Source of the DNA: Galeopsis tetrahit
Lineage: Eukaryota; Streptophyta; Magnoliopsida; Lamiales; Lamiaceae
Length of the DNA stretch: 64,000 nucleotides
Assembly (NCBI GenBank): GCA_963675135.1
Contig: OY776124.1
Span: forward strand, 17,978,066-18,042,065
Direction of reading: 5' to 3'
A program made the translations under genes and the position numbers. The notes under the pieces were generated by a model. It made no database searches. It was not told the origin of the DNA and saw only the letters and a list, made by a program, of their open reading frames with translations. Below, one piece after another: positions 23,631-36,712 of the stretch (positions are counted from its first letter, which is position 1; every line of letters begins with the position of its first letter).

Positions 23631-26600
23631 ATGTCGAAATCGAATGATAACATGGATGTTGACCCCACTGATACAGAGGTCGTTCACGGTGCTGAAAACA
23701 CTGCTGAGGATATTGGCAACGATGCCAATAAGGAAAAGTCTCCTACTCGATCAGTTTCACACAACTCTGGTGTGAAATCTCTAGGAAGACAGAACGACTT
23801 TGCTGACAAGGTCAGGAACGGAGGTAGTCCCTTTGAGAGAACTCCTCATTTCCAGAATCCCTTCGGGGATCAGATTTTTACATTCTCTGCACCTGGGCCG
23901 AGGCCAATGGTCGTACAAGGAGAAAAACCTGAGAAGTTCTCAGGAACTGAATTCAAAAGATGGCAGAGTAAGATGCTGTTTTATCTGACCATGCTTGGAA
24001 TGGATAAGTTTTTTACTGGAGATAAACCTACACAGCCTAAGGCAAATGCCAGTCAACAGGAAATGATCTTTTATGATCAGTGGTTAAGTGGTGATTATTT
24101 GTGCAGAAACCACATAATTGGAGGACTGTCTGATGCCTTCTACAGTGTCTACTATGACATAAAATCTGCCAAGGAGCTCTGGGAGTCCTTGGAGAAGAAG
24201 TACAGAACTGAAGGTGCATGACTGAAGAAATTCGTCGTTGCACAACTGTACGATTTTAAGATGGAGGATAACAAATATGTAGTGGATCAAGTCCAGAAAC
24301 TGCAGATTATTTTCCATAAGATAGTTGCTGAAGACATGATTCTGCCAGATGCTTTTCTGGTAGCTTTTGTAGTCGAGAAATTGCCTTCATCTTGGAAGGA
24401 TTTCAAGTCTTACCTCAAGCACAAACGAAAGGAAATGAGCTTGGAGGATCTGATTGTTCGTCTGAGAATTGAAGAGGACAACAAAAAAAGAGAAAGGAAG
24501 GGACCTGCCCTTCAGATTGAAGCCAAGGCTAACTTGATGGAACAAGAGGGTCCATCAAAGAAAAGGAAACGTCCAAACGAGTCTGCTGCCAACACAACGA
24601 AGTTTGTGAAGGGGAAGGGTCCTGCCCCTAAGCAGAAATTCGCTGGAAATTGCTACAGGTGTGGAAAACCAAACCACAAGTCCAGTGAGTGTCGTCAACC
24701 CCGTCGTGACGACAAGGGAAAAGGCAAGCAGAAAGCACAAGATTCTGTGAACCTTACTGATTTGGACATGTCTACAGTGGTGACGGAAGTCAACATGGTG
24801 GACAATAAGAAGGAGTGGTTTGTGGACACTGGTGCCACCTGCCACGTTTGCTCGGAGAGGTCTGCATTCTCCAACTATTCTCCTACTGATGGGAGAAAGT
24901 TGTTTATGGGCAACCAAGCCTCATCTGAAGTGGCTGGAACTGGGTCAGTGGTGCTGAAGCTGACATCTGGAAAAGAGCTAACCTTGAAGAACGTGCTGCA
25001 TGTCCCAAAAATCCGGAAGAATCTGATTTCGGGGTCTCTTCTAGTTAGCAGTCAATTTAGACTAGTCTTTGAGTCTGATAAGATAGTTCTAAGTAAGTTT
25101 GGTCACTTTCTCGGGAAGGGTTATCTCGAGAATGGTTTATTTAAATTAAGCACAATGGTTGTAAGCCCCAAAGGCAAACAAGTTGTTAATGAAATTGCTT
25201 CTAATTCTGCTTATATCGTTGAGTGTTCCTCTTTATGTCATTTTAGATTAGGACATGTGAATTTAAAATCCATAAAACGTTTAGTAAATCTCGATTTACT
25301 TAAAATTGACAACGTTGATACATCCAAACAATGTGAAATATGCACGTAAGCAAAACTGACCAAACTACCATTTAAAACCGTTGAAAGGAACACTTCCCCT
25401 CTAGAATTAATTCACACGGATGTATGTGACTTGAAATTTGTACAAACTAGAGGAGGGAAAAAGTATTTTATTACTTTCATACACGACTGTACAAGATTCT
25501 GCTACGTTTATCTTTTAAGAAGTAAAGACGAAGCCTTAGAAGCTTTTAAACGTTACAAAAGTGAAGTAGAGAATCAATTAGACACTCGAATTAAATCAAT
25601 TCGTAGTGATAGAGGTGGAGAGTACGTAGCTCCGTTTGAACAATTATGTGTTGAAACAGGAATAATTCATCAAACGACAGCCCCTTACTCACTTCAGTCT
25701 AATGGTGTTGCGGAAGGAAAAAACGAACACTAAAAGAGATGATGAACGCTATGTTAATCAGCTCTTGTTTACCTCAGAGTTTGTGGGGGGAAGCCATTCT
25801 GTCGGCTAACCACATTCTGAATAAGATTCCACATAAAACTAAGGATCAAACTCCTTATGAAGTATGGAGGAAACGAAAACCTTCATGCAAATACCTCAAA
25901 GTGTGGGGGTGTTTGGCTAAGGTTGAAGTACCACTTCCTAAACAAGTTAAAATCGGCCCTAAAACAATCGATTGTATCTTTATAGGATATGCTTCAAACA
26001 GAAGTGTCTATCGGTTTCTGATTCACAAATCTGAAATACCTGATATGACAGAAGGTAGGGGTGTGCAACGCAACCGAACCGAACCGAAATTGAAAAACCG
26101 AAACCGAATCGAATTTCATTATAATTAACCGAAACCGAACCATAGTAAGATCAAACCGAAAATAACCGAACCAAATAATTCGGTTCGGTTTCGGTAAAAA
26201 CCGAAATAAAAACCGAAAATACCTAACATTTTATATGAAATTTTAAATAAATGTTCAAATAATACAAATAAACATTTAACAAACATTTAGTGATTTAATA
26301 ACCATTTAATATTAAACCTAATCTATCAATTCTCAACAAATTTTATTAAATCTAACATACTAACAGTAACTAAACAAATAAATGAAAAATTAAGTATTAA
26401 ACCTAAATGAATTCGGTTCGGTTTTCGGTTAACCGAGTTTTTCACTTATAAAACCGAAACTGAAACCGAAATCTAAGAAAAATGCTAACCGAACCGAAAC
26501 CGAAAAACCGAACTGAATTCATATTTCGGTTCAGTTCAGTTCGATTTTTCGATTTTTTTCGGTTTTTGCTCAGCCCTAACAGAAAGTACTACTATAGAGT

Positions 26601-28369
26601 CAAGGAACGCTGTGTTCTTTGAAAACATTTTTCCATTTAAGGAAAAAGAGGAACTGAGTTCGAATAAGAGAACTCATGATGCAACAGATGACACTGCAGG
26701 TACTTCCACTCAAGAGAGTGAAGAACCAAGACGCAGTAAGTGAGCTAGAATTGATAAGGATTTTGGTTCAGACTTCATTACTTATGTTTTGGAGGAAGAT
26801 GAACCTAAAACTATCAAAGAAGCTATGGCAAGACCAGATGCACACCTCTGGAAGGAAGCCATAAAAAGTGAATACGAGTCAATTCTGTTAAATCACACAT
26901 GGGAGTTGGTTGATCTCCCTAAAGGTTGTAAGCCCTTAGGATGCAAGTGGATCCTTAGAAGAAAGTACAAAGCAGATGGATTTGTTAACAAGTACAAAGC
27001 TCGTATAGTTGCAAAGAGTTTTAAACAAAAGGAAGGGTTTGACTTCTTCGATACATATTCACCAGTGACAAGAATCACCTCCATTCGTGTATTAGTCGCT
27101 ATTGCTGCATTGCAAAATCTCGAAATACACCAAATGGACGTTAAGACTGCGTTTCTTAATGGTGAGATGTATGCTGAAATATACATGGATCAACCTAAAG
27201 GATATGTTGCTCCTGGAAACGAGAAAAGGGTGTGCAAACTCGTTCGATCATTGTATGGACTTAAGCAAGCTCCAAAACAGTGCCATTTGAAATTTGACAA
27301 TACGATGTTGTCAAATGGGTTTCGAATTAACGAATGTGATAAGTGTGTATATGTGAAAGATACACCAAATGGATTTGTTATCGTTTGCTTATATGTCGAT
27401 GACATGTTAATCATGAGTAACAATCACAATATCATAGTTAATACGAAGAACATGTTAAGTAGAAAATTTGACATGAAAGACATGGGATTAGCATATGTGA
27501 TTCTTGGAATCAAGATAGAGAAAACGTCTGATGGAATTTCCTTGACACAATCTCACTATGTGGAGAAGGTACTAAAGCAATTTAATGCCTTTGAAGATCC
27601 ACCTGCTAAGACACCTTTAGAACTTAATGTTCACTTGAAAAAGAACAGAGGAGAACCAGTAGCTCAACTGGAATACGCAAGGATCATTGGAAGTGTGATG
27701 TACATCACAAACTGTGCACGCCCTGATCTTGCATGTTCGGTAAACAAGTTGAGTCAATACACGAACAATCCAAGTCAAGAGCACTGGAAAGCACTGAAAA
27801 GGGTCCTAAGATACTTGAAGTACACCCTTGAATTTGGGCTTCACTACACGAGACATCCAGTTGTAGTCGAAGGATACAGTGATGCAAATTGGATATCAGA
27901 CACTAAAGACTTGTTATCCACTAGTGGATATGTATTCACTATTGGAGGAGCAGCAGTGTCGTGGAGATCCAAGAAACAAACGTGTATTGCCCGTTCCACA
28001 ATGGAATCAAAATTTATCGCTTTAGACCTAGCTGGTGTAGAGGCTGAATGGCTGCGTAACTTTCTAGAAGACATTCCATGTTGGAACAAACCAGTACCTT
28101 CTGTGACGGTACACTGTGACAGTCAAGCTGCCATTGGCAGAGCTATGAATGTCATGTACAACGGAAAGTCGAGACACATACGTCGTCGACACAACTCCGT
28201 TAGAGAATTGATCTCAACTAGAGTAATGCCCATTGATTATGTGAAATCAAAGGATAATATAGCCGATCCGCTCACGAAGAGTATAAACCGAGATCAATTG
28301 AACAAGATGGTAGAAGGAATGGGTCTAAAACCCACAAGAAAGACCGGAACAGTGGAAACCCAACCATGA
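23631..28369 (+). pseudogene. Copia gag-pol polyprotein, broken
   Basis: It starts MSKSNDNMDV at 23631. Gag runs to an in-frame TGA at 24219-24221 and continues past it. A CCHC knuckle (CYRCGKPNHKSSEC) lies near 24649, a protease box (WFVDTGATCHVC) near 24820, and an integrase zinc motif near 25240-25345 ending in a TAA (25347-25349). The integrase core continues to a frameshift near 25720, then LKEMMNAML onward. A hAT MITE splits the gene at 26056. After it there is a TGA at 26741, followed by an open RT-RNase H frame (YVDDML near 27393; RNase H near 27860-28200) to 28369. Five lesions make this copy dead. In life the protein would package, copy and integrate the element RNA. Confidence 0.9.
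26056..26578. mobile_element. hAT MITE inside the Copia pol gene
   Basis: The ends are TAGGGGTGTGC and the inverse GCTCAGCCCTA, 523 bp apart. Flanks acagaagg (26048-26055) and acagaaag (26579-26586) form an 8-bp duplication with one change. The interior is dominated by aaccgaaaccg and cggttcggtt arrays and has no ORF. Copia coding sequence resumes right after it. Confidence 0.85.
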
Positions 28370-28873
28370 TGACTGGAGATCCCAAGAACTTGGTTAAATG
28401 GGAAAACGAAACTATGGAAGTTAGTGATATAACACTTGAAAAACATGACTATTCCTGACAGCACTATCTCAAGTGTTAACGACCCGTAAGATGTGGTAAA
28501 GGTTGAGTCTTCGACTCTTAATGATTCCTAGAGTATAACGGGATACTCGAAAGGAGATTTCCTATATAAATGAGAAGTGAGGGCCACTTCGACCAAACAT
28601 TTATGAACACAAAGGACGTCCATGGCCAAAACGGACAAAAACGTGAGAACGTTACGGAGACGAGATTGAAGTGTGCTGACACTGTTGATTAAGTATACAC
28701 TATGGAGGATTAGTTCAAGGCACTGTGTCCACTAAGCCGCCGGTGTACCCGATAGTGTTTGGCTACGGAAAGTTCAAAGCCAAAAACTATTTTTCCGGAT
28801 GCACGGAGATCTCAATCGAACTGAACACTGAGTCTGATGTTATATAGACACGATTTTCACTCATGTGGGGGAT
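28370..28873 (+). other. Copia 3' untranslated region
   Basis: About 500 bp lie between the RNase H stop and the 3' LTR with no ORF. The stretch ends in a g-rich polypurine tract (catgtggggga). It probably carries packaging or 3' processing signals; none is identified. Confidence 0.5.
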
Positions 28874-29889
28874 TGTTGGAATTAATGTGGGATTAATTGG
28901 GTTTTGATACCCTTGTCTAATTAATTAATTAGATGGACTAAACGTTAATTATAAAATAATTAAACGTGACATAGTTGATCTACTCGCGAAGTAGATGAAC
29001 GTGGTACATTTAATATCTCAAAACCGAGTTAAGGTGAGTGAGAAATTAATTAATGAAGTTGAATGTTTCAACTTGAGTTTGAGGTATGGGAATGTGAAGG
29101 GTCACATGTCCCACATAGAAAGTCTACAAAACATTGAAAGGCTTTAAAGGTATTGAACTAGAAATGGAGTTCAACTATGTATTAGGGGTACACTCCCCAA
29201 AGGGCCACACGCGCGCGCCCGCCCGTCCGGCCGGCTCGGCTTCGGCAATGGTCTTTGGTGGTCTTTGGTGGCCCGCCTATCTTTTTGCAGACCCAAAAAC
29301 TCCGAAAGCCCAACACATGAATTGGATCGACCCATTCGGTTACGGGTTTGGCCCATTTCGTAATGCTTCAAGAACCTTCCAAAACTATCTGGAATCCTCA
29401 GACTTGGTCTCCAAGACTTTCTCCACGTTGTGCGATTTTTTCGCACCTTAACCCACGAGTTGGGCCTGGGCCCACGCACGAATTCTGCAACCACCTAGAG
29501 TTTCTATCTACCTATAAATACCAGGCTCTCCCCTCATAATTTCCTACGCTTAAAATTTTCGCCCCTCTTCTCTTCTCTGCAGTGTTATGCTCTCCAAAGC
29601 CATACACTGTTCTCGTTGCCGGAATTCGTTCCGTGTGTTGCCGGAATATTTTCCGTGTGTGTTCAGTTCGTACCTTGTACGTTCGCTGAGGCTTCGTATA
29701 CAGTGGTGCTACTGTGTACGGAGTAAAAGTCGTTTTACCTTTGGGAACAGAGCGCCATACCAGTCGAGCACTACATGGGCGTATTCTGTTCTGCGGGAAA
29801 AGGGTTTCCCATGACTCGACTTTCTGTTTCCAAATTATCAGACTATTCGATATTGCAGTATACCTTTGGTGCATATTACTCTAACAACA
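28874..29889 (+). repeat. 3' LTR of the Copia element
   Basis: The 1016-bp LTR runs from TGTTGGAATT to CTAACAACA. It has a ctataaatacc TATA box near 29511 and is the complete copy of the pair. Confidence 0.85.
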
Positions 29890-29952
29890 AAAATCGTCGG
29901 TTCGGTTCGATTTTTCGGTTTTTTCGATTTTATGCCCACCCCTATCGATGGC

Positions 29953-30365
29953 CATTCAAAATGCTTAATAATCACCAGTTATGTATATAGGGTTGGTTTT
30001 AAGTCTACGAGCTAAAAATCTTATTCAATTCACTTTTAACAATTCGATAAAAAATTATATTTAAATTTAATTCTGACAGGTCACGGGTTAAATGGATCAT
30101 TAAACTGCAATGAAAAAAATAATAAGAATTAAATTCCCGAATTTATCTTTCAACGTAGTTAAGAAGTTAAAACTAATAGTTGTTTAATCTATTTCTATCT
30201 GTAATCGATAAATAAACTTCATAACTTAGATTAAAATTGTAAACAAAACAAATGTAGATGACGTAAAAGCACTTAGGTTAATAAATAATAACTGTAATCA
30301 AAACTCATTATATTTCAAATGGTAAATTTGACAAAAAGGAGTATCATAATAAATTAATAAGCGGA
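29953..30365. other. AT-rich intergenic DNA
   Basis: No coding signal or recognised repeat was seen. Confidence 0.45.
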
Positions 30366-30515
30366 TGCAGGCGGAAGGACGATACACACGTAAATCCGTT
30401 GATTCTACGAATACCCGGAATATACGTAAACGAGATTAAAAGTGATAATCCATTGATTCAAAATGAATACTGGAAGAACACAAATAAAACACGTCAAAAG
30501 GGATAAAACCCAATA

Positions 30516-31437
30516 TGTGAGTGTTATCTCATAATCTCAAAATCAGCACAATAAACTACTGAGCTGATAGGATCAGATAAGATGACTTAGGCCTTATCAG
30601 ATGAGTTGAAGGGTTTCAATCAGATGACAAGGTGATGCTTAGAGTTCAGCACAGTTGGGATCAGCACAGTAAGATCAGCACAGTACTGGACTAAGATCAG
30701 TACTTCAGCAGACTGGACTAAGATCAGTACTTCAGCAGAGTAGATCAGCTCAGTACCAGATCAGCACAGTACTTGGGTCAGCACAGTACCAGGTCAGCAC
30801 AGTACTTGGTCAGTGCAGTTAAGATCAGCACAGTATGAAGTCTATCAGCAGAGTTAGCTTTTGATCATCAGAGCAGAAGAGTTGGGTATCAGAACACTAA
30901 GTAGTGATCTGATCTTTATGGGCAAGTCTTCTGGTTCGAAGTTAGTTAGTTTAACTAACAGTTTTACAGTTACAACAACTTGAGGGCATAACTACCATTT
31001 CAGTTGGGCAGTAACAGAGCACATGGGTTGTTACAAGCGGTTGCAAACGGTTGATAACTACTCAAAACAGTTCCTAACAGCAGCAACTACCTTTGGTCTT
31101 TATAAACTCTTGATTGTGTACATTGTAAAGGTTGACACCTTTTTGGGATGAGAGATTTAGTACGTTATTGTATTCTTTGAGTTGTGTGAGTTCACGAGTG
31201 AAGTGAGGAAATATCCAATTCCGAGTGAATGAGTGTGTAAACATTCTTTATCAATCAAAGAAGTACTAATCTGGTCCAGTGGATGTAGATCACATTGATC
31301 GAACCACTTAAATCCTTGTGTGATGTTTGTCTCGTTGCTTACTTTTCTGAATTACTATCATAAGAGCAGTTATTTCTTCTATTTTCAAGTGTTCTAATTA
31401 GTTGGAGACGTCTAGCTGATCGGAATCTATCTTGACA
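30516..31437 (+). repeat. 5' LTR of the Tork/Tnt1-like Copia
   Basis: 922 bp. Its U3 region contains an array of tcagcacagta words; a ctttataaact TATA-like box is near 31097. Confidence 0.9.
30630..30832 (+). repeat. U3 array of tcagcacagta words (5' LTR)
   Basis: Many copies and variants of the 11-mer tcagcacagta, separated by 5-20 bp, lie upstream of the TATA-like box. Dispersed short repeats in U3 are typical of retrotransposon enhancer modules such as those of Tnt1; the function here is inferred. Confidence 0.7.
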
Positions 31438-31481
31438 ATTGGCGCCGTCTGTGGGAAACCGAAGTAGCTGCAGATCTAAAG

Positions 31482-34400
31482 ATGGGGAATTCTACCAAGT
31501 ACAACATAGAGAAGTTTACAGGCACTGGAGATTTTGGGCTGTGGAAGGTCAAGATGCAGGCCCTCCTTGAACAGCAAGGATTATTCGAAGCTCTCGAAGA
31601 ATCCGAAGAGATTGCAGAAGAAACTGCAACAGCTGCGGCTGAAAGGAGCAAGTTGCTCAGGAAAGCTCGAAGCACGATCCTACTCTGCCTTGGAGATAAG
31701 GTCTTGAGGGAGGTTGCTAAAGAGAAGTCAGCGAAGGAGGTTTGGGATAAGCTTGAGAAGCTATATATGGTGAAAACTCTTGCTAACCGACTCTATTCGA
31801 AGCAGAAGCTGTATGCCTTTAGAATGGGAGATGACAAACCCATTACGGAGCAGCTAGATGAGTTCAACAAGATTCTTGATGATCTGGAGAATTTGGATGT
31901 CAAGTTAGAGGAAGAGGATAAGGCTCTGATCTTGTTGAGTGCTCTGCCTAAGTCCTTTGAAATCCTAAAGGACACCATCTTGTATGGTAGAAAGGAAGCA
32001 ATCACATTGGAGGATGTGATCTTGGCTGTCAAGTCCAAGCTGTTGCATAATAAGACATCTCAAGGAGATAAAAGTAGCAGTGGGGAAGGATTGGCAATCA
32101 AGGGAGGACAGAAGAAATCTGCCTCCAAGAAGGGGTCTAGTCAACCCAAGGGAGCTGATAAGGGAAAATCAGAAGTGTCAAATCAAGGGGAAGTAGTGTG
32201 CCACCACTGCAACAAACCTGGGCACTTTAAGAGTACTTGTTACAAGTACAAACAACTTATGAGAAAATCTGGTCCTAAGAACCCTGTTGATAAGAATCAA
32301 GCAAATCAAACCCAAGATGATAAGGAGCAGAAAGGCTATGAGTCAGTTCAGTCCCTATCCATCACTTCCACTAAAGAACAGCAAGATTGGATTTTAGATT
32401 CAGGGTGTTCTTTCCACATGACTCCAAGAAGAGAGTGGTTTCATGATTTTAAGCATCAGAATGGAGGTTCTGTGTTGTTAGGGAATGATCACACTTGCAA
32501 AGTCAGAGGTGAAGGTACAGTACACTTGAAGATGTATGATGGAGTAGTGAGGATTCTCAAGAGGGTCAGGTATGTTCCTGAACTCAAGAGAAATTTGATA
32601 TCTCTTGGTATGCTGGATTCATTGGGCTATAAATTCCAGTCTGAAGATGGAGAGCTCAGAGTTTCAAAGGGGAAACTTACTGTTCTTAAAGGAGAGAGAA
32701 GAAATGATCTCTACTTTCTTAAGGGGGGAACAGTTATTGGCAGATCAGATGTGGCAAGGGTGCAAGACAACTCAATGTTGTGGCACAAAAGATTAGGTCA
32801 TGTAGGAGAGAAGGGCCTACTTGAGCTAAGTAAGCAAGGATTGCTATGTGGTGACAAGATCACAAAGCTGGATTTGTGTGAGCACTGCATTCTTGGGAAA
32901 TCCAAGAGATTGAAGTTTGGAAAGAGTTCACACTCTACCAAAGGAATTTTGGACTATGTCCATTCAGATTTATGGGGGCCAGCTAGGAATCAGACCAGAA
33001 GTGGTGGGAGATATTTCATGTCTATCATAGATGACTACTCAAGAAAGGTATGGATCACTATCCTGAAATCCAAGTCAGAAGCATTTGAAAAGTTTAAGGA
33101 ATGGCTCACTGAGGTGGAGAATATTTCTGGAAAGAATCTCAAGCATTTGAGAACTGATAATGGGCTGGAGTTCATATCAGAAGAGTTCAATGTTTTCTGC
33201 AAGAAGAAGGGTATAGTGAGGCATAGAACAGTACCAGGTACACCTCAGCAGAATGGAGTAGCTGAGAGAATGAACCAGACTTTACTTGAGAAAGTTAGAT
33301 GCATGTTGAGCAGCTCGGGATTGCCTAAAGTATTTTGGGGAGAAGCAGTGTCAACAGCAGCCTATTTGATAAACAGAAGCCCTTCCTCAGCTGTGCAATT
33401 TAAAACCCCAGAAGAGTTATGGTCTGGCCATGCAGCTGAGTACAGTAATTTGAAGGTGTATGGTTGTTCAGCATATGCCCATGTCAAGCAAGATAAGCTT
33501 GAGCCTCGAGCCTTGAAATGTGTGTTCATAGGATATCCTTCAGGTGTGAAAGGATACAGATTGTGGTGCCTAGAAGCTGGAATGCAGAAGTGTATTATCA
33601 GCAGAGATGTAACTTTTGATGAGAATAGAATGCCATTGAAAGAGGAGGCAAGCTCCAGTACAGCACACAACAAACCAGATGAGACACAGGTGGAGGTGGA
33701 GCATGGTGACATCAGAACACTAACTGAAGAGCAGATTGATCCAGATGAGGAGGATACTACTCATAGTGATACTGAGCTTCATGACTATCAGCTGACTAGG
33801 GACAGAACCAGAAGAGAAGTCCACCCACCTCAGAGGTATGGTCAAGCTGACATAGTATCATTTGCATTATGTGCAGCTCTTGAGGTGGAGTCTTTGGAGC
33901 CTAAAACTTACACAGAAGCCATAAACTGCCATGACAAAGAGAAGTGGTTAGTTGCAATGGAGGAAGAACTGTTATCTCTTAACAAGAACTAGACTTGGGA
34001 GATTGTTGAGAGGCCTAAGAACAAGAAACTTGTTGGGTGTAAGTGGATCTACAAGAAAAAGGTGGAGGCTCAGAGAGGTGGCAAGATTAGGTACAAGGCA
34101 AGACTTGTAGCTAAAGGATTTACACAGAAAGAAGGTATTGACTTTAATGAAATCTTCTCACCTGTTGTAAAGCATTGTAGCATCAGAATCTTGTTGGCTA
34201 TGGTTGCTCAATATGAATTGGATCTGCATCAGATGGATGTGACCACAGCATTTCTTCATGGGACTTTAGATGAGAAGATCTACATGAAAATACCAGAAGG
34301 GTTGGACATAGAAGATGGAGAAGACAAAGTGTGCTTACTCAGAAAATCACTCTATGGCCTCAAACAAAGCCCTAGACAGTGGTACTTAAGGTTTGATGAG

Positions 34401-35453
34401 TACATTTGCTCAGTTGGTTTTGCAAGAAGCTTGTATGACAGCTGTGTTTACTTCAGGAGGGTTGGGAGTTCAGTTACCTATCTTCTGCTGTATGTAGATG
34501 ATATGTTAATAGCTGGGGAGTCTATTAACAGTATCAATCAGGTTAAGGAGATTCTCAAAAGGGAGTTTGAGATGAAAGATCTTGGTGAAGCTAAAGTGAT
34601 TCTTGGGATGGAGATCAGTAGAGTTGAGGGAGCAATTCAGCTTAGTCAGCCTACCTATCTGAGGAAGGTGTTAGAGAGATTCAGGATGAATCAAGCTAAG
34701 TCAGTTTCTACACCAATTGGCCAGCATCAGAAGCTATCCAATCAAATGTGTCCCAAGAACAGCCAAGAAAGAGCTCAGATGAGTAAGGTTCCTTATGCCA
34801 GTGCAGTAGGGAGTTTAATGTATGCTATGGTGTGTTGTAGACCAGATTTAACTCATGCAATGAGTGTAATCAGCAGATACATGAGTGATCCAGGTTCAAG
34901 TCATTGGGAGACAGTTAATTGGGTCATGAGATATGTTCTAGGATCAGCTGAGAAAGGTCTGAAATTTCAGAAGATATCAGATGAGGGAGAAGCACTTGTG
35001 GGATATGTTGATGTCGACTATGCAGCCAATGTAGACACAAGAAAGTCTTTGACAGGGTATGTATTCACCTTATTTGGTACAACTATATCATGGAGGTCAA
35101 TACATCAGTCCGTAGTTGCATTATCTACTACAGAATCAGAATATGTAGCCTTGACTGAAGCAGTAAAGGAGAGCATGTGGCTTAGGGGAATCTTGAAGGA
35201 GTTTGGTATATCACAAAGAAGTGTGACTGTCTTCTGTGATAACCAAAGTGCAATACATCTTGCAAAGCATCAGGGGTATCATGAGAGAACTAAACATATA
35301 GATGTGAAACTGTACTTTGTAAGAGATATTGTAGAGAAGGGGGTGGTCCAGGTAGTGAAGATTGCTACAGAGGAGAACCCTGATGATGCGTTCACTAAAG
35401 CATTGCCAAAAGAGAAGTTTGGCTTGTGTCTTAGACTTATTGGACTGCATTAA
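31482..35453 (+). pseudogene. Copia gag-pol polyprotein with a single nonsense codon
   Basis: It starts MGNSTKYNIEKFTG at 31482. One frame runs to 35453 (1323 codons), broken only by TAG at 33990-33992. The order is gag, CCHC knuckle (CHHCNKPGHFKSTC), protease (WILDSGCSFHM), and integrase zinc motif (HKRLGH...CEHC). Then come the integrase core with its spaced Asp-Asp-Glu residues (near DDYSRK, RTDNG and GVAERM) and the RT (LLYVDDMLIAG). RNase H (TTESEYVALTEA) ends the frame at the usual ALPKEKF region. The stop lies at the integrase-RT border, where related elements have a coding residue; a single C-to-T or A-to-T change could explain it. Otherwise the copy looks complete. Confidence 0.93.
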
Positions 35454-35582
35454 TTCCTCTGAGGAGAAGGCTACTGTTCTTGTGGCAGAAGATCAGTAGT
35501 GGAGGCTATTCTTTGAGGATAATAGTGTTGGTGTTTTTTTTTTGGTGGAGATTAGTTCGATTATGAGCTAAAGGTGGAGAAT

Positions 35583-36505
35583 TGTGAGTGTTATCTCATA
35601 ATCTCAAAATCAGCACAGTAAACTACTGAGCTGATAGGATCAGATAAGATGACTTAGGCCTTATCAGATGAGTTGAAGGGTTTCAATCAGATGAGAAGGT
35701 GATGCTTAGAGTTCAGCACAGTAAGATCAGCACAGTACTGGACTAAGATCAGTACTTCAGCAGACTGGACTAAGATCAGTACTTCAGTAGAGTAGATCAG
35801 CTCAGTACCAGATCAGCACAGTACTTGGGTCAGCACAGTACTAGGTCAGCACAGTACTTGGGTCAGCACAGTACTTGGTCAGTGCAGTTAAGATCAGCAC
35901 AGTATGAAGTCTATCAGCAGAGTTAGCTTTTGATCATCAGAGCAGAAGAGTTGGGTATCAGAACACTAAGTAGTGATCTGATCTTTATGGGCAAGTCTTC
36001 TGGTTCGAAGTTAGTTAGTTTAACTAACAGTTTTACAGTTACAACAACTTGAGGGCATAACTACCATTTCAGTTGGGCAGTAACAGAGCACATGGGTTGT
36101 TACAAGCGGTTGCAAACGGTTGATAACTACTCAAAACAGTTCCTAACAGCAGCAACTACCTTTGGTCTTTATAAACTCTTGATTGTGTACATTGTAAAGG
36201 TTGACACCTTTTTGGGATGAGAGATTTAGTACGTTATTGTATTCTTTGAGTTGTGTGAGTTCACGAGTGAAGTGAGGAAATATCCAATTCCGAGTGAATG
36301 AGTGTGTAAACATTCTTTATCAATCAAAGAAGTACTAATCTGGTCCAGTGGATGTAGATCACATTGATCGAACCACTTAAATCCTTGTGTGCTGTTTGTC
36401 TCGTTGCTTACTTTTCTGAATTACTATCATAAGAGCAGTTATTTCTTCTATATTCAAGTGTTCTAATTAGTTGGAGACGTCTAGCTGATCGGAATCATCT
36501 TGACA
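35583..36505 (+). repeat. 3' LTR of the Tork/Tnt1-like Copia
   Basis: 923 bp, near-identical to the 5' LTR. The U3 word array (about 35711-35905) differs in unit number: one unit is missing near its start and one is gained further on. Confidence 0.9.
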
Positions 36506-36712
36506 CAATATTTTTCTATTCAAATCAACTCTCTTTACAATGCAAAAATACGAACTATAAATAAGGTTCAAAATCTGAAAACCCTAAAAAGGCCCATAAG
36601 TATCTGTGGGCTTTATTACAATAATTGAACAATAAATAAGGAAATAAATTAACAAAATAAGTAAATGACGTAATTGGAGCATAATCCTCAATTATGCTTT
36701 CAAAGCTCCAAA

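Larger units (their letters stand above)
22818..29889 (+). mobile_element. Copia LTR retrotransposon, degenerate, with truncated 5' LTR
   Basis: The 3' LTR (28874-29889, 1016 bp) starts TGTTGGAATT and ends CTAACAACA; it follows a catgtggggga polypurine stretch. The left copy (22818-23551) matches only its last ~740 bp, so about 270 bp of the 5' LTR are gone. The internal region has the Copia gene order gag, protease, integrase, RT, RNase H. Pol is disrupted by stops, a frameshift and a hAT MITE insertion. The left TSD is not recoverable because of the truncation. Confidence 0.85.
19352..29944. mobile_element. Non-autonomous hAT element split by a LINE and a Copia
   Basis: The left end TAGGGGTGGGCAT (19352) is matched by the inverted right end ATGCCCACCCCTA (ending 29944). 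Flanks are tctatggc (19344-19351) and tcgatggc (29945-29952), an 8-bp target duplication with one change. Subterminal DNA carries ggttcggtt/gaaccgaa arrays. No transposase is seen. Most of the 10.6 kb is later insertions: a LINE fragment and a Copia retrotransposon. The original element was probably near 1-1.3 kb. Confidence 0.8.
30516..36505 (+). mobile_element. Copia LTR retrotransposon (Tork/Tnt1-like), nearly intact
   Basis: LTRs 30516-31437 and 35583-36505 both start TGTGAGTGTTATC and end CTTGACA. The element is flanked by a perfect 5-bp duplication, caata (30511-30515 and 36506-36510). A PBS (ttggcgccgtctgtggg, from 31439) and a purine-rich tract (aaaggtggagaat, just before 35583) are in place. 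The single long coding frame has only one in-frame stop. LTR divergence is low, so insertion is recent. It landed inside the LTR of the smaller minus-strand element. Confidence 0.92.
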
